Assembly (NCBI GenBank): GCA_028287235.1
Contig: JAQBQB010000002.1
Location: 186,001-250,000 of the forward strand
Source of the DNA: Gemmatimonadota bacterium
GTDB lineage: Bacteria > Gemmatimonadota > Gemmatimonadetes > Gemmatimonadales > Gemmatimonadaceae
Reading direction: 5' to 3'
Length of the DNA stretch: 64,000 nucleotides
Made by a program: the position numbers and the translations under genes. This document shows positions 37,039 to 46,300 of the stretch, one piece after another; the first letter of the stretch is position 1, and each line of letters opens with the position of its first letter. The notes beneath the pieces are model-generated. The model ran no database searches. It saw only the letters and a list, made by a program, of their open reading frames with translations, and had not been told where the DNA came from.

Positions 37039-37746
37039 CTAGTGAGCCCTTCGGCAGCTCCATCCGGCTTTCTCGAGGGCCGCGGCCACCTGATCGGATG
37101 CCAGAAAGGCGATCAGCCGCCTGGCGGCTTCCCCTTCCTTGGTCCCGGTCACAATCGCGCCCGAGAAGATGGAGACGAACCGTACGTCCTCTGGAATCGG
37201 ACCGACGTACGCCACGCCGGGGAGGTTGAGAAGCTCGCTGGCTGGGAAGATCGCGATCTCCGCTTCGCCTCGGCCGACCGCTGGGGCCTCGAGGTTCGAA
37301 CTCTTGCTCGCGAGGGCCTCCGCGATGCCCAGCCGTGGAAACAACTTCTTCACGAGATAGCTACCGGTGCTGCTCTCCGGGAGCGCGACTGACGTCGCGC
37401 GCAGCAGCGTCTGCTCGAATGCCTCGACGGTTCGAATATCGGGTATCGGTGTTCCCATACGCACGCCAACGCCTGCTGGCGTCTGAGCCAGATCGACGTC
37501 CGACCCTCTGATGATGCGGCCTTCGGCGATGAGCTCATCGAGCCCTTCCCTGAACATGATGACGACGTCGGCGGGAACTCCTCGGCGAAGCTGGGAGCCG
37601 ATCACGTCGGGCGTATTTCCCTGGGATGGCCCCGCGCCCGTCGTGACCTTGATGCCGGTCGTTGTCTCGAATTCGGGAAGCACGATCTCATACGCCGTGA
37701 GGAAGCCCCCGGATGAGAGGACCTTGACCTGCTGGCCTGGCGCTTC
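37039..37746 (-). pseudogene. ModA-like substrate-binding protein, damaged at both ends
   Basis: The body is a molybdate-type substrate-binding protein: QVKVLSSGGFLTAYEIVLPE, PEFETTTGIKVTTGAG, RRGVPADVVIMFREGLDEL, GSYLVKKLFPRLGI, RLIAFLASDQVAAALEKAG. Upstream of the first motif there is an in-frame TGA (37747-37749) and no signal peptide, so the N-terminus is lost or shifted. At the C-terminus, EKAG is followed by WSCRRAH and TAG. A one-base shift would give the more natural EKAGMELPKGSLG, so a single G is probably missing near 37065. No ABC permease or ATPase gene is adjacent. It may be a true pseudogene or reflect sequencing error in G runs. Confidence 0.7.
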
Positions 37747-37817
37747 TCACCCGTCTGAACCATCGGCTGGGACACCTCCTCGGCGACTCTCAAGAGGCTC
37801 ACGATTCGGCCGCTGAG

Positions 37818-38831
37818 TTACCGCTGTCCCGAGCGGGACGGTCCGAGAAAGGCGCCGGCATCGCGAGCGGTCGCCTCGGGGATCTCCTCCATCGGGACGT
37901 GGCCGGCGCCCGGGTACACCCGCAACTCGGCGCCAACGATGCCGCGCTGGAACCCGTGCGCGTCGGACAACGGGATCCATTGATCCAGCTGGCCCCACTG
38001 AATCAGGACAGGCAGCTTCAGCTCGCCCAGCCGATCCGCCAGGTTCGGATCCGACGGACCCGTGATCCGCGCCACCATCGCACCGCGGTTGCCGGTGCGC
38101 CGCACCATCGCCGAGTAGCGATCGACGACTGCATTGGTGAGCCGCGACGGATCGCCATAGACCCCCGCGAGGTTGCGGCGGATCACGAAGCGCGGCGTGA
38201 CATGTTGAATCAGAAAGGGGCCGACGATGGGCGTCTGCGCCAGCTTGAACAGCGCCGGCGGCGGCATCGGCGCGAAGCCGCCGGCGTCGACGAGGATCAG
38301 CTTGCGGACCCGCTCCGGGTGCGCGAGTACGAACATCAGCGCCGTGCGCCCACCCATCGAGTTGCCGGCGATATCGGTGCGCTCGATGTGGAGGCTATCG
38401 AGCAGCGCCGCAACGACACGGACGTGTCGCTGAGCGGTGTAGTCGCCGTCCGGTGCCGGCCCGGTCAGCCCGAATCCGGGCAGATCCAGTCGGATCAGCC
38501 GCCGGGTGCCGGCGAGCTGTCGCACCCAGCGATCCCAGGTGAACAGCGACGACCCGAATCCATGCAGCAGCACCAGCGGCTGTCCCGTCCCCTCGTCGCG
38601 ATAGTGGATCCGCATCCCTTCGATGTGGACGAACCTGGATGGCGCCGCTCCGTACTCCGGCATCAGCGCGGCGAGCGGAATGTCGGGCCGCACCATCGCC
38701 GCGATCGCAATGACCGCGACGAGCAGCAGCGACCCGACCGCGATCGCCGCTCCACGCAGCACGCGTCGGGTCAACGACCGCCGGCACGGAGGAGAAGCGC
38801 GCACGATCCGCTCGGAAGCGATGGAAGTCAT
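37818..38831 (-). CDS. Alpha/beta hydrolase, membrane-anchored
   Basis: A 337-residue alpha/beta-fold hydrolase. One N-terminal membrane helix (GAAIAVGSLLLVAVIAIAAMV) precedes the catalytic domain. The oxyanion region is VLLHGFGSSLFTW. The nucleophile Ser is in IAGNSMGGRTAL, the acid in WGQLDQWIPL and the His in PGAGHVPMEE. The fold covers esterases, lipases and C-C bond hydrolases, and the substrate cannot be told from sequence. It is followed 28 bases upstream by a CrtC-like gene in the same direction, so the two probably form an operon and may act on the same lipophilic compound. Confidence 0.88.
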   Translation of the reverse strand: MTSIASERIVRASPPCRRSLTRRVLRGAAIAVGSLLLVAVIAIAAMVRPDIPLAALMPEYGAAPSRFVHIEGMRIHYRDEGTGQPLVLLHGFGSSLFTWDRWVRQLAGTRRLIRLDLPGFGLTGPAPDGDYTAQRHVRVVAALLDSLHIERTDIAGNSMGGRTALMFVLAHPERVRKLILVDAGGFAPMPPPALFKLAQTPIVGPFLIQHVTPRFVIRRNLAGVYGDPSRLTNAVVDRYSAMVRRTGNRGAMVARITGPSDPNLADRLGELKLPVLIQWGQLDQWIPLSDAHGFQRGIVGAELRVYPGAGHVPMEEIPEATARDAGAFLGPSRSGQR

Positions 38832-38859
38832 TTTGGGGGCCCTCCCGCAAAGGTGTCGA

Positions 38860-39951
38860 TTACCGGTACACGTGACCGAAGTACATCATCTCCCAGATTC
38901 CCGGATCGCTGACGTTTTCTACCAGCTTGCCGTCGACGAAGCGCTCGAGCTGCACGTTGCCGGTGAAGCGCAGGTACGCGCCGTCGAATCGCGCCAGCCT
39001 GGCCAGGAGATGCTTCAATCCGCTGACCTGTGTGATGAGCTCCTCATCGGCGATCGTTTTCGAACGGTTGTAGCTCACCCGATATCGATCCGGCCCATCC
39101 GCATACTCGTAGACCACGACGTTCGGGACCGGTTTGCCGCTTTGCGGGTCCGTATGCTCGTCTTCGAGATGGAACGTGACCTTGCGTCCATCGTCGGCGA
39201 TGATCTTGGCCCCCTTGGCCAACATGAAGATCGGCAACTCCGCGTCGCCATACGCCTTCTCGGCAAAGATGTAGCTGGATACGATCGAATAGTCGCCGGC
39301 CTGTGCTCGTCCCCAGTACCAGTGATTGATGAGCGTCGCCATCGACACATCACCCCAGTTGTGGTCGTGATAGCCGATGCCCTGGAGATGCTCTTGTTTT
39401 CCGCGAATGTTCAGGTCGACTGTCACGTCGCCCTGAGGCACCGCGGGTAACCACGCAAAGAAGTGCTCGTCGTGCTCACCGAAGTACATGCAGCCCGACG
39501 TGGGCCGCCACGAAGGCACCTGCCCCGTCAACGTGATGTCGCCGGTGACACCCTCGTGCGAGAAGTGGATGTCGTATTGGTGCAGGTCGCCGCGGAAAGT
39601 GTTGTCACCGATCCGGACGTCGCACCGATCGCGGCGGGCCGAGAACGCACTGGGCGCAACGTGCGCTTCGAGACTGATCGGCGGCTGACCGGGCCGCGTG
39701 AGCTCCAGTGAGGCGAACGGCGCCAGCGCGCCGTCCGGGCTCAGCTGTGCCTTCGTGTAGAAGACGATGACCAGCGACGAGCCGTCGCTCAGGTGGGAAT
39801 CGAAGTACCACCATTCGTAGCCGCCCGGTCCGCCGTCGGTGCGCATACCGTCTTCGAAGGCCTGGATGCGCCGGGGCTGGATTCCGAGCTTCGCAAAATC
39901 TTCAGGCGTGTCGGCAAACCGGGCAGTGGACAGATGATGTGACGTGAGCAT
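38860..39951 (-). CDS. CrtC/AttH-like lipocalin-type hydratase family protein
   Basis: A 363-residue protein. GGYEWWYFDSHLSDGSSLVI near the start and GIGYHDHNWGDVSMA in the middle are hallmarks of the carotenoid 1,2-hydratase (CrtC)/AttH family, a double lipocalin-like beta-barrel. CrtC adds water to carotenoids, while other members have different or unknown substrates. No carotenoid biosynthesis genes are nearby, so the name is a family label only. There is no signal peptide. ATG at 39951 is used because the upstream frame is not protein-like. It is the first gene of a probable pair with the alpha/beta hydrolase. Confidence 0.8.
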   Translation of the reverse strand: MLTSHHLSTARFADTPEDFAKLGIQPRRIQAFEDGMRTDGGPGGYEWWYFDSHLSDGSSLVIVFYTKAQLSPDGALAPFASLELTRPGQPPISLEAHVAPSAFSARRDRCDVRIGDNTFRGDLHQYDIHFSHEGVTGDITLTGQVPSWRPTSGCMYFGEHDEHFFAWLPAVPQGDVTVDLNIRGKQEHLQGIGYHDHNWGDVSMATLINHWYWGRAQAGDYSIVSSYIFAEKAYGDAELPIFMLAKGAKIIADDGRKVTFHLEDEHTDPQSGKPVPNVVVYEYADGPDRYRVSYNRSKTIADEELITQVSGLKHLLARLARFDGAYLRFTGNVQLERFVDGKLVENVSDPGIWEMMYFGHVYR

Positions 39952-40307
39952 GGGAGCTTCCGTTGCAGGGCCTGTCGACGAATCTCTCGTCGGGCAGCGC
40001 AACGGTCTTGATGCCCGTTGTGGTACGCCGTTGCTCGTCGGCTCGCAAGCAATCCCGTTCAAGAGCATCCCCGCCTTCGCTGACAACTTGCACGCGGGAT
40101 CTCACTGTGACGGATCGAATGCGGATGTGCGTGGGGCGGTGGCACGTGAGAGTTGGCCTGATTCTCGATCTCGTCGTTCCGGTCGACTATGCCCGTCCGA
40201 CGTCACGCGCCCGGTGTCGGGAGCTGCCGCACCGGGCCACACCAAGCGGAATGCCATGACAGATACCATCACCGATGGCCATCAGCGATGGCCAAAGGAC
40301 ACACACG
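39952..40307. other. Divergent intergenic region
   Basis: About 350 bases between the CrtC-like gene and the fumarase gene. It should hold both promoters. A short direct repeat (CGATGGCCA twice, at about 40273 and 40287) precedes the fumarase ribosome site. Nothing else is clear. Confidence 0.35.
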
Positions 40308-41640
40308 ATGCCTGACGTTCGCAAGGAAACCGACAGCCTCGGCGAAGTCGATGTTGCCGCCGACAAGCTCTGGGGTGCCCAGACCCAGCGCTCACTCGAG
40401 CACTTCAGCATCGGTCATGATCTGATGCCGCGCGAGATGATCGGCGCGTTCGCCACGCTGAAGAAGGGCGCCGCGAATGCCAACCTTGCGGGCAAACGGC
40501 TCGACGACAAGCGCCACGCGCTGATCGTGCGGGTCTGTGACGAGATCCTTGCCGGCCAGCATCAGGACATGTTCGCGCTGCACGTCTGGATGACGGGGAG
40601 CGGGACGCAATTCAACATGAACGTGAACGAGGTGATCTCCAACCGCTGTTGCCAGCTCGCTGGCACGTCGGTCGGGAGCAAGACTCCGGTGCACCCGCGG
40701 TGAAGGAGCGGCTCATCCCGGCGGTGAAGGCGCTGCGTGATGCGCTCGTCGCGAAGAGCGCGCAGTGGAAGGACATCGTCAAGATCGGGCGGACGCATAT
40801 GCAGGACGCCACGCCTCTCACGCTGGGCCAGGAGTGGTCGGGCTATGCGGGCGTGCTCTCGGACGATCTCGAGCGCATCGAAGCCGCGGTGAAGGGCGTG
40901 TATCGCCTCGCGCTCGGCGGCACGGCGGTGGGCACTGGCCTCAACTCGACGCCCGACTTCGGCGAGGCAGCCGCGGCCGAGATCGCGAAGCTCACGAAGC
41001 TGCCGTTCGTGAGCGCGCCGAACAAGTTCACCGTGCAGGGCGCCCACGACGATCAGGTACAGCTTTCGGGTACGCTGCGCACGCTGGCGGTGTCACTCTA
41101 CAAGATCGCCAACGACGTCCGACTCATGTCCTGCGGCCCGCGCGCCGGATTCGCCGAGCTGGTGATCCCGGCAAACGAGCCGGGTCGTCGATCATGCCGG
41201 GCAAGGTGAACCCGACCCAGGCCGAGGCGCTGACGATGATCGCCGCGCAGGTCATGGCAAACGATGTGGCGGTGGGCTTCGGCGGTGCCGGGGGCTACCT
41301 CGAGATGAACGTCTACAAGCCGTTGATCATCTACAACGTCACGCACTCGATCACACTCATGACCGACGGCTGCACGAACTTCCGCGCGTTCCTGGTGGAA
41401 GGGACGAAGCCGAACCTGAAGAAGATCAAGGAGTACGTCGATCGCTCGTTGATGCTCGTGACGGCGCTCTCGCCGGTCATCGGCTACGACAAGGCGTCGA
41501 AGTTGGCGCACTACGCGAACGACAACGACCTCACGCTGAAGGCGGCCAACCAGAAGTTGGGCTTCGTCCCCGAGGACGAGTTCGACCGCATCGTCGATCC
41601 GGCCAAGATGGTCAAACCCTACGTCGCGACCGCCAAATAG
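40308..41640 (+). pseudogene. fumC: Class II fumarate hydratase, interrupted by a deletion and a frameshift
   Basis: Three frames rebuild a class II fumarase: [89 protein letters not shown] and a normal C-terminus. After KTPVHP (about 40700) the sequence jumps to [15 protein letters not shown], so roughly 25-30 residues including the conserved HPND...SQSSND active-site segment are gone and the frame shifts to a stop. At about 41181 one base is missing in CCGGG/TCG, which breaks the [11 protein letters not shown] loop. The enzyme interconverts fumarate and malate in the TCA cycle; this copy cannot work. AAAGGA precedes the ATG at 40308. An intact copy is expected elsewhere unless this is an assembly fault. 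Confidence 0.9.
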
Positions 41641-41686
41641 CGGACATTCGCCGGCTCGGCGTGCAACCAGAGGAGAGCGATACCGT

Positions 41687-42979
41687 ATGCGTGGCCGTTG
41701 GGTGCGCTCTGTGTATTTATTGTGGCTTGGGCTGAGTGTGTGTGCATGGCCGGCCCGTTCCCAGGCGGCGCGAGACATACTCGGCGGTCCGGACAGCCAC
41801 GAGACGGGAGAAGGCCCCCACGGACATCTCCTGGGGGACTGGGGTGGTACGCGCACACGCCTGGCCGGCCGCGGTGTGACCTTCGATCTCCAGTACGTCG
41901 CCGACTTCCTCGGGAACATCGAGGGCGACAAGCCGGGGACATTCGCGGCTTGGGATCGCATCCGGGGAACGGTCGTTATCGCGTTCGACTCGCTGGGCCT
42001 GCCGGGATTGCACTTCTTTGCGACGGGAGTTTGGCAGGAAGGCAGCAGTCTCGGGACCTACCTGGGCCTCCTGACCAGTCCCAGCGGAATGTCGAGCCAG
42101 AACACCTTTCGCCTCGATTCCTGGTGGGTCGAGAAGCGATGGCTGAAGGATCGCCTCGTGGCGCGCGTGGGTCAGTTCGCGGGTCAGGACTTCTACGGAG
42201 CCCAGCATCTTGCCGCGTCGTTCATCTTCGAGCCGATGGGCTATGCGCTGGGCAATCTGTTCAACACGTTCGAAGTCTTCGACCCTCCCTCGACGCCCGC
42301 CGTGGAGATCCGTGTCGTGCCGATCCCCCACCTCTACGTGAAATCGATGTTGATGGCTGGGGACAGCGTGCCCTTCACACACAACAGAACCGGCCTCATT
42401 CCGCAGCTTCACGGACATCACGTCAGCGTTGCGGAGATCGGGTTCACGCCAGGTCAGAAGGCATCGTCCGTGCGTGCCTTCGACAACGTCGCGACCCGCA
42501 AGGGATACTCCGGCCTCTATCAGTTCGGCGTGTCGTACAATCCCGGAACGTTCATCGCGCCGACGACCGGGACTACTCGGTCGCAGAACTATCTCCTCTA
42601 CGGAATGGCGAGCCAGGCGCTCTGGCGCGTGAACCCGAAGGGAGGCAAGGGGCTGGATGCAACGGTGGCGTACGACTGGAGTCCGCCGAGCGTCAACCGC
42701 CTCTACCGGGAGCTCACGGCTGGGCTGAGCTACAACGAGCCGCTGCCGGTGCACTTTCACAACGCGATGTCGATCGGCTACGTGCAGAACACTCTGAGCC
42801 CGGAGTTCCTTCCTCCCGGGGTGCCCGGTTGGAGGCCCGAGCACGCCGTGGAGCTCAACGTGCTGCTGGACCCCATGCAATGGCTCCTGGTGCAGCCCGT
42901 GATCCAGTATTTCGCCAATGCCGGAGGCGGCACGCAGCACGCGGTCGTTCTGGGATTCAGAACCAAGGTGGACTTCTAG
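41687..42979 (+). CDS. OprB-family carbohydrate-selective porin
   Basis: A 430-residue outer-membrane protein. A signal peptide ends near residue 28 (WPARSQA). LLGDWGGTRTRLAGRGVTFDLQY is the canonical OprB entry, followed by beta-strand-rich sequence (GQFAGQDFYGAQHLAASFIF; GLYQFGVSYNPG; HAVELNVLLDPMQWLLVQPV). It ends in Phe (GFRTKVDF), as outer-membrane barrels do. OprB porins admit sugars across the outer membrane. A GAGGAG ribosome site precedes the ATG by about 9 bases. Its stop overlaps the GTG of the next gene by one base, so the two were co-transcribed. Confidence 0.88.
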   Translation: MRGRWVRSVYLLWLGLSVCAWPARSQAARDILGGPDSHETGEGPHGHLLGDWGGTRTRLAGRGVTFDLQYVADFLGNIEGDKPGTFAAWDRIRGTVVIAFDSLGLPGLHFFATGVWQEGSSLGTYLGLLTSPSGMSSQNTFRLDSWWVEKRWLKDRLVARVGQFAGQDFYGAQHLAASFIFEPMGYALGNLFNTFEVFDPPSTPAVEIRVVPIPHLYVKSMLMAGDSVPFTHNRTGLIPQLHGHHVSVAEIGFTPGQKASSVRAFDNVATRKGYSGLYQFGVSYNPGTFIAPTTGTTRSQNYLLYGMASQALWRVNPKGGKGLDATVAYDWSPPSVNRLYRELTAGLSYNEPLPVHFHNAMSIGYVQNTLSPEFLPPGVPGWRPEHAVELNVLLDPMQWLLVQPVIQYFANAGGGTQHAVVLGFRTKVDF

Positions 42980-43362
42980 TGGCGCTGACATTGAAGGAGC
43001 GCTCACAGTTCGTCCTCGCCTTCGCGCGAGTCCTATTCGTCGCCGGGCAGTCGACGGCCCACACTGTGGCGGCCGCCGAACGGCTCGCCGGGATTCTCGA
43101 TCTGCGTGCCAGGCTCTTCGTCCGTTGGGGAGAGCTGCAACTGGTGGCGGAAGACGGTGACGCTACGCTCGTCTGCGTCACGGAGGCCGATCCCGCTGGC
43201 GTGGACATGACGCGGGTGACGTCCGCCATGCGGGCACTCGACGACCTGGACGCAGGGCGGCTTACGCCAACCGCCGCGATCGAGCGCGTCCGCTCGATCT
43301 CACAGGCGCCGCCGGGGCCCACATGGCTGTTCGCTTTCGCTGCCGGGTCGGGGCGCTTGTAA
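42979..43362 (+). pseudogene. ThrE-like threonine/serine exporter, N-terminal fragment
   Basis: The 127-codon frame begins at a GTG overlapping the porin stop (TAGTG). It resembles the cytoplasmic N-terminal part of ThrE/DUF1212 exporters: FARVLFVAGQSTAHTVAAAERL, ARLFVRWGELQLVAEDG, then GPTWLFAFAAG where the first membrane helix should start. It stops at TAA directly after, with none of the ~10 membrane helices. The 3' end overlaps the end of the large kinase gene on the other strand by 63 bases. The fragment is probably a rearrangement junction product and not functional. Confidence 0.65.
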
Positions 43363-46300
43363 CGCCTTGGCTGCGGCGGGAAGGGCGAAGCGGAAGGCCG
43401 CGCCGTGCGATTCGCGTGCCGTGGCCCACAACCGCCCGCCATGCGCCTGCATGATCGAGCGGCAGATCGAGAGGCCCATTCCCAGGCCGTCGGGTTTCGT
43501 CGTGAACAAAGGCTCGAAGATGCGCTGCGCCACGGTGGGGTCGAGCCCCGTCCCGGTGTCCTCCACCGAGACCACCACGCTGCCGTCGTCGTCGAGTGCC
43601 GACGACACCACGAGCTCCCGCGGGTCCGCGGTCGCGCTCATCGCGTCGATGCCGTTCAGGATGAGATTGAGGACCACCTGCTGTAGCTGCACCCGATCGC
43701 CTGCCACCGGTCGAGTGCTCGCGGCGAGCTCGGTGCGAAGCACGATGCCCCGCCGCTGCATCTCGCTGCGGGTGAGGATCAGCACCTCCTGGATGGTGTC
43801 GTCGATGTCGAGCATCGTCACCTGCGGCCCGGACTTCTTCGCGAGCGCGCGCAGCCCGCGGATCACCTCGGCCGCGCGCTGGCCGTCGCTCACCACGCGC
43901 GAGAACGCCTGCCGTGCTTCGTCGAGGTCGGGCATCTCCCGATTCAGCCAGCGCAACCCCGCGCCGCCATTGCTCACGATGGCCGCGAGCGGCTGGTTGA
44001 TCTCGTGGGTGATCGAGGCGGCGAGCTCACCCATCGTCGTCAACCGTGCCACGCGCGCCACCTCTCCCTGCGCTTCTCGCAGTGCCTCGTCGGCACGCCG
44101 GCGCTCGGTGATGTCCATGATCACGCCGGTGTATTCGAGCTCACCGGACGCCGTGACGTCCGGGCGACCCACGGTGTGCAGGTGCCTGATCGAGCCGTCG
44201 GCCAGCTCGATGCGATACTCCTGCTCGAACCGCGCCCGGTCGCGCACGGCTCGCTCGAGCGCATCCTGGAACGCGATCCGGTCGTCGGCATGCACCATCG
44301 CCACGAACTTCGCGACCGACGGTAGCGCGTCCGTCGCGCTCAGGCCGAACATGCGCCGGAGCTCGGCGGACCAGGAGATATCCTCGGTGTCGACGATCCA
44401 CCGCCAGCTCCCCGTATGGCTGATCTGCTGCGCGTCGGCGAGGGACGCTTCACTTCGCCGCAGGTCCGCGTAGAGGCGGGCATTGTCCAGCGAGATCGCC
44501 GCCTGCGACGCGAGCAACTCCAGCACGGCGACGCGGTCCGACGTGAAGGCGTACGGCGTCAGGTTGTTCTCCAGATAGAGCGCGCCGACCAGCTTGGTCT
44601 GTTTGACGACCGGCAGGCACAGGACGGACCTGGAGTGCTTCTGCCGGACATACTCGTCGTCCGAATACGGGTTCCCGACCGACGCGTCATCAAGGACCAC
44701 GCTTTCCCGCGACCTGATCACGTAGTGGAGAGCGGACAGGGGTAGCGCCAATGGAGCGACGGCCATCTCTTGAACCGTGACCTCGATCCTACCGTGGCCG
44801 GTGGTAGCCTCCGCCACGATCTGCAGCGCGTCGCCCCTGACAAGGATGAGCAGGCCACGCTCGGCGCCTGCATGCTCGATCGCGATCCTCATGAGAGTCT
44901 CGATGAGCTTTCCGAGTTCAATCTCGCCCGATACCGCCTGTGAAGCCTTGAGCACCGTCGCAACGTCCAACTGGCCGATGAGTGCGCCGATCGTGGTGGG
45001 AGATGCCGGGATCGGATGCTCGCGGAGCTTCGGATAGAGTTCGTCGAGTTGCCGCACCTTACCGTCGGCGCCCCAGCGGAGATAGCAGTACCGGGCATTT
45101 CGCAGATAGACGTCGGCGATGGCCCCGAAACCACGTGCCGCGTAGAACCGCGCGGCCACCTCATGGGCTGTGCCCTCGTTCTGGACGAAGCCGTGCTCGC
45201 GAGCCGACTGAATCGCCTGCTCGTACAGGCGCATTGCATCGACGTCACGTCCCTCAAGGCGCGCGATCTCGGCCGACACCAGTGCGTGCTTGTCGCCGAA
45301 CGTCGGTGGATAGGCCTCGGTCCACTCGCGCAGTTGCTCGCGGTGTGCCGTCAGGAGGTCGCGCCACTCTTGCTGCCGCTCAGGTTGGGCGGTCTCGTAG
45401 ACCGCCGCAATAGCGAGCGCAGCGTAGTAGTGGTAGTCGAGCAACTGGATATGGACGATGGCGACCGAAAGCAGCGGCTTCACCTTGTCGGCTGCCGCGA
45501 GCGCCTCGGCGTAGTCGCCCGACAGGAAACGGGCCTTCAGTTTGAGAATCCAGAAAAAGCAGATCTTCATCGTCATCCCGTCCCCTGCCAGCTGCGCCTC
45601 GACCGTCGCCTCGTCGAACTGCGCGTCGCTGAAGGTGGAGAAGCTCGCGGTCTGGCCCAGCATAGTCGCGATAAAGCGTTGCTGGCTCCCGATCATGTCT
45701 GCCGCGTCTCCGTAACTGGCTTCCCGGGCCAAATCCAACGCCCTCTCCGACTCCCGCCACACCGCGTCGAGTGGATCGTTCCGCAGGAGAAGCGCTGTGA
45801 TTGCTTGGAACTCGCTGTAGCAAGCATAGGTCAGCTCCCCCGTTTCAATCGCGGTCCGAACGCTCACCCGCATGTAATCGATCGCGCTCCCGATGGGCTG
45901 CGTCCAGACGGCGGTGCTTCCCATCGCGTGGTAGACCCTCGCCTGGTAGGTGATAAAGCCATGTTTCACGACCAGGTCGCAGGCGAGTTTGGCGAAACGG
46001 TAGGCATCATGGTACCGGTGAAAGACCGGCGCGAGCATGAACCCGCAGTTACCATAGGCGTGCGCGGAAGCACCACTCGTCCCGTACTGCATGCTGACCT
46101 TCACCATGCGGCACGCGAGCAGGCAATAAAAATGAAAGTCGGTAAAGTAGGCTGGGACAGTAAGGACCGAGAGCACCTGCAGGGCGGCCTGCAGTTCCGG
46201 ATCGGTTATCAGCGGCAGGTCGATCAGGCTTTCAATCGGCCTCTCACCCAGAGTGTTCCAGACCGTCTCGTATTCGGCCTGGACTTGCTCGAACGTTGGG

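Noticed and set aside
37065-41185. Treating every frameshift in this stretch as biological.
   Set aside because: Two are single-base losses at G runs and could be sequencing error; only the 10-bp duplication and the fumarase deletion are hard to explain that way.
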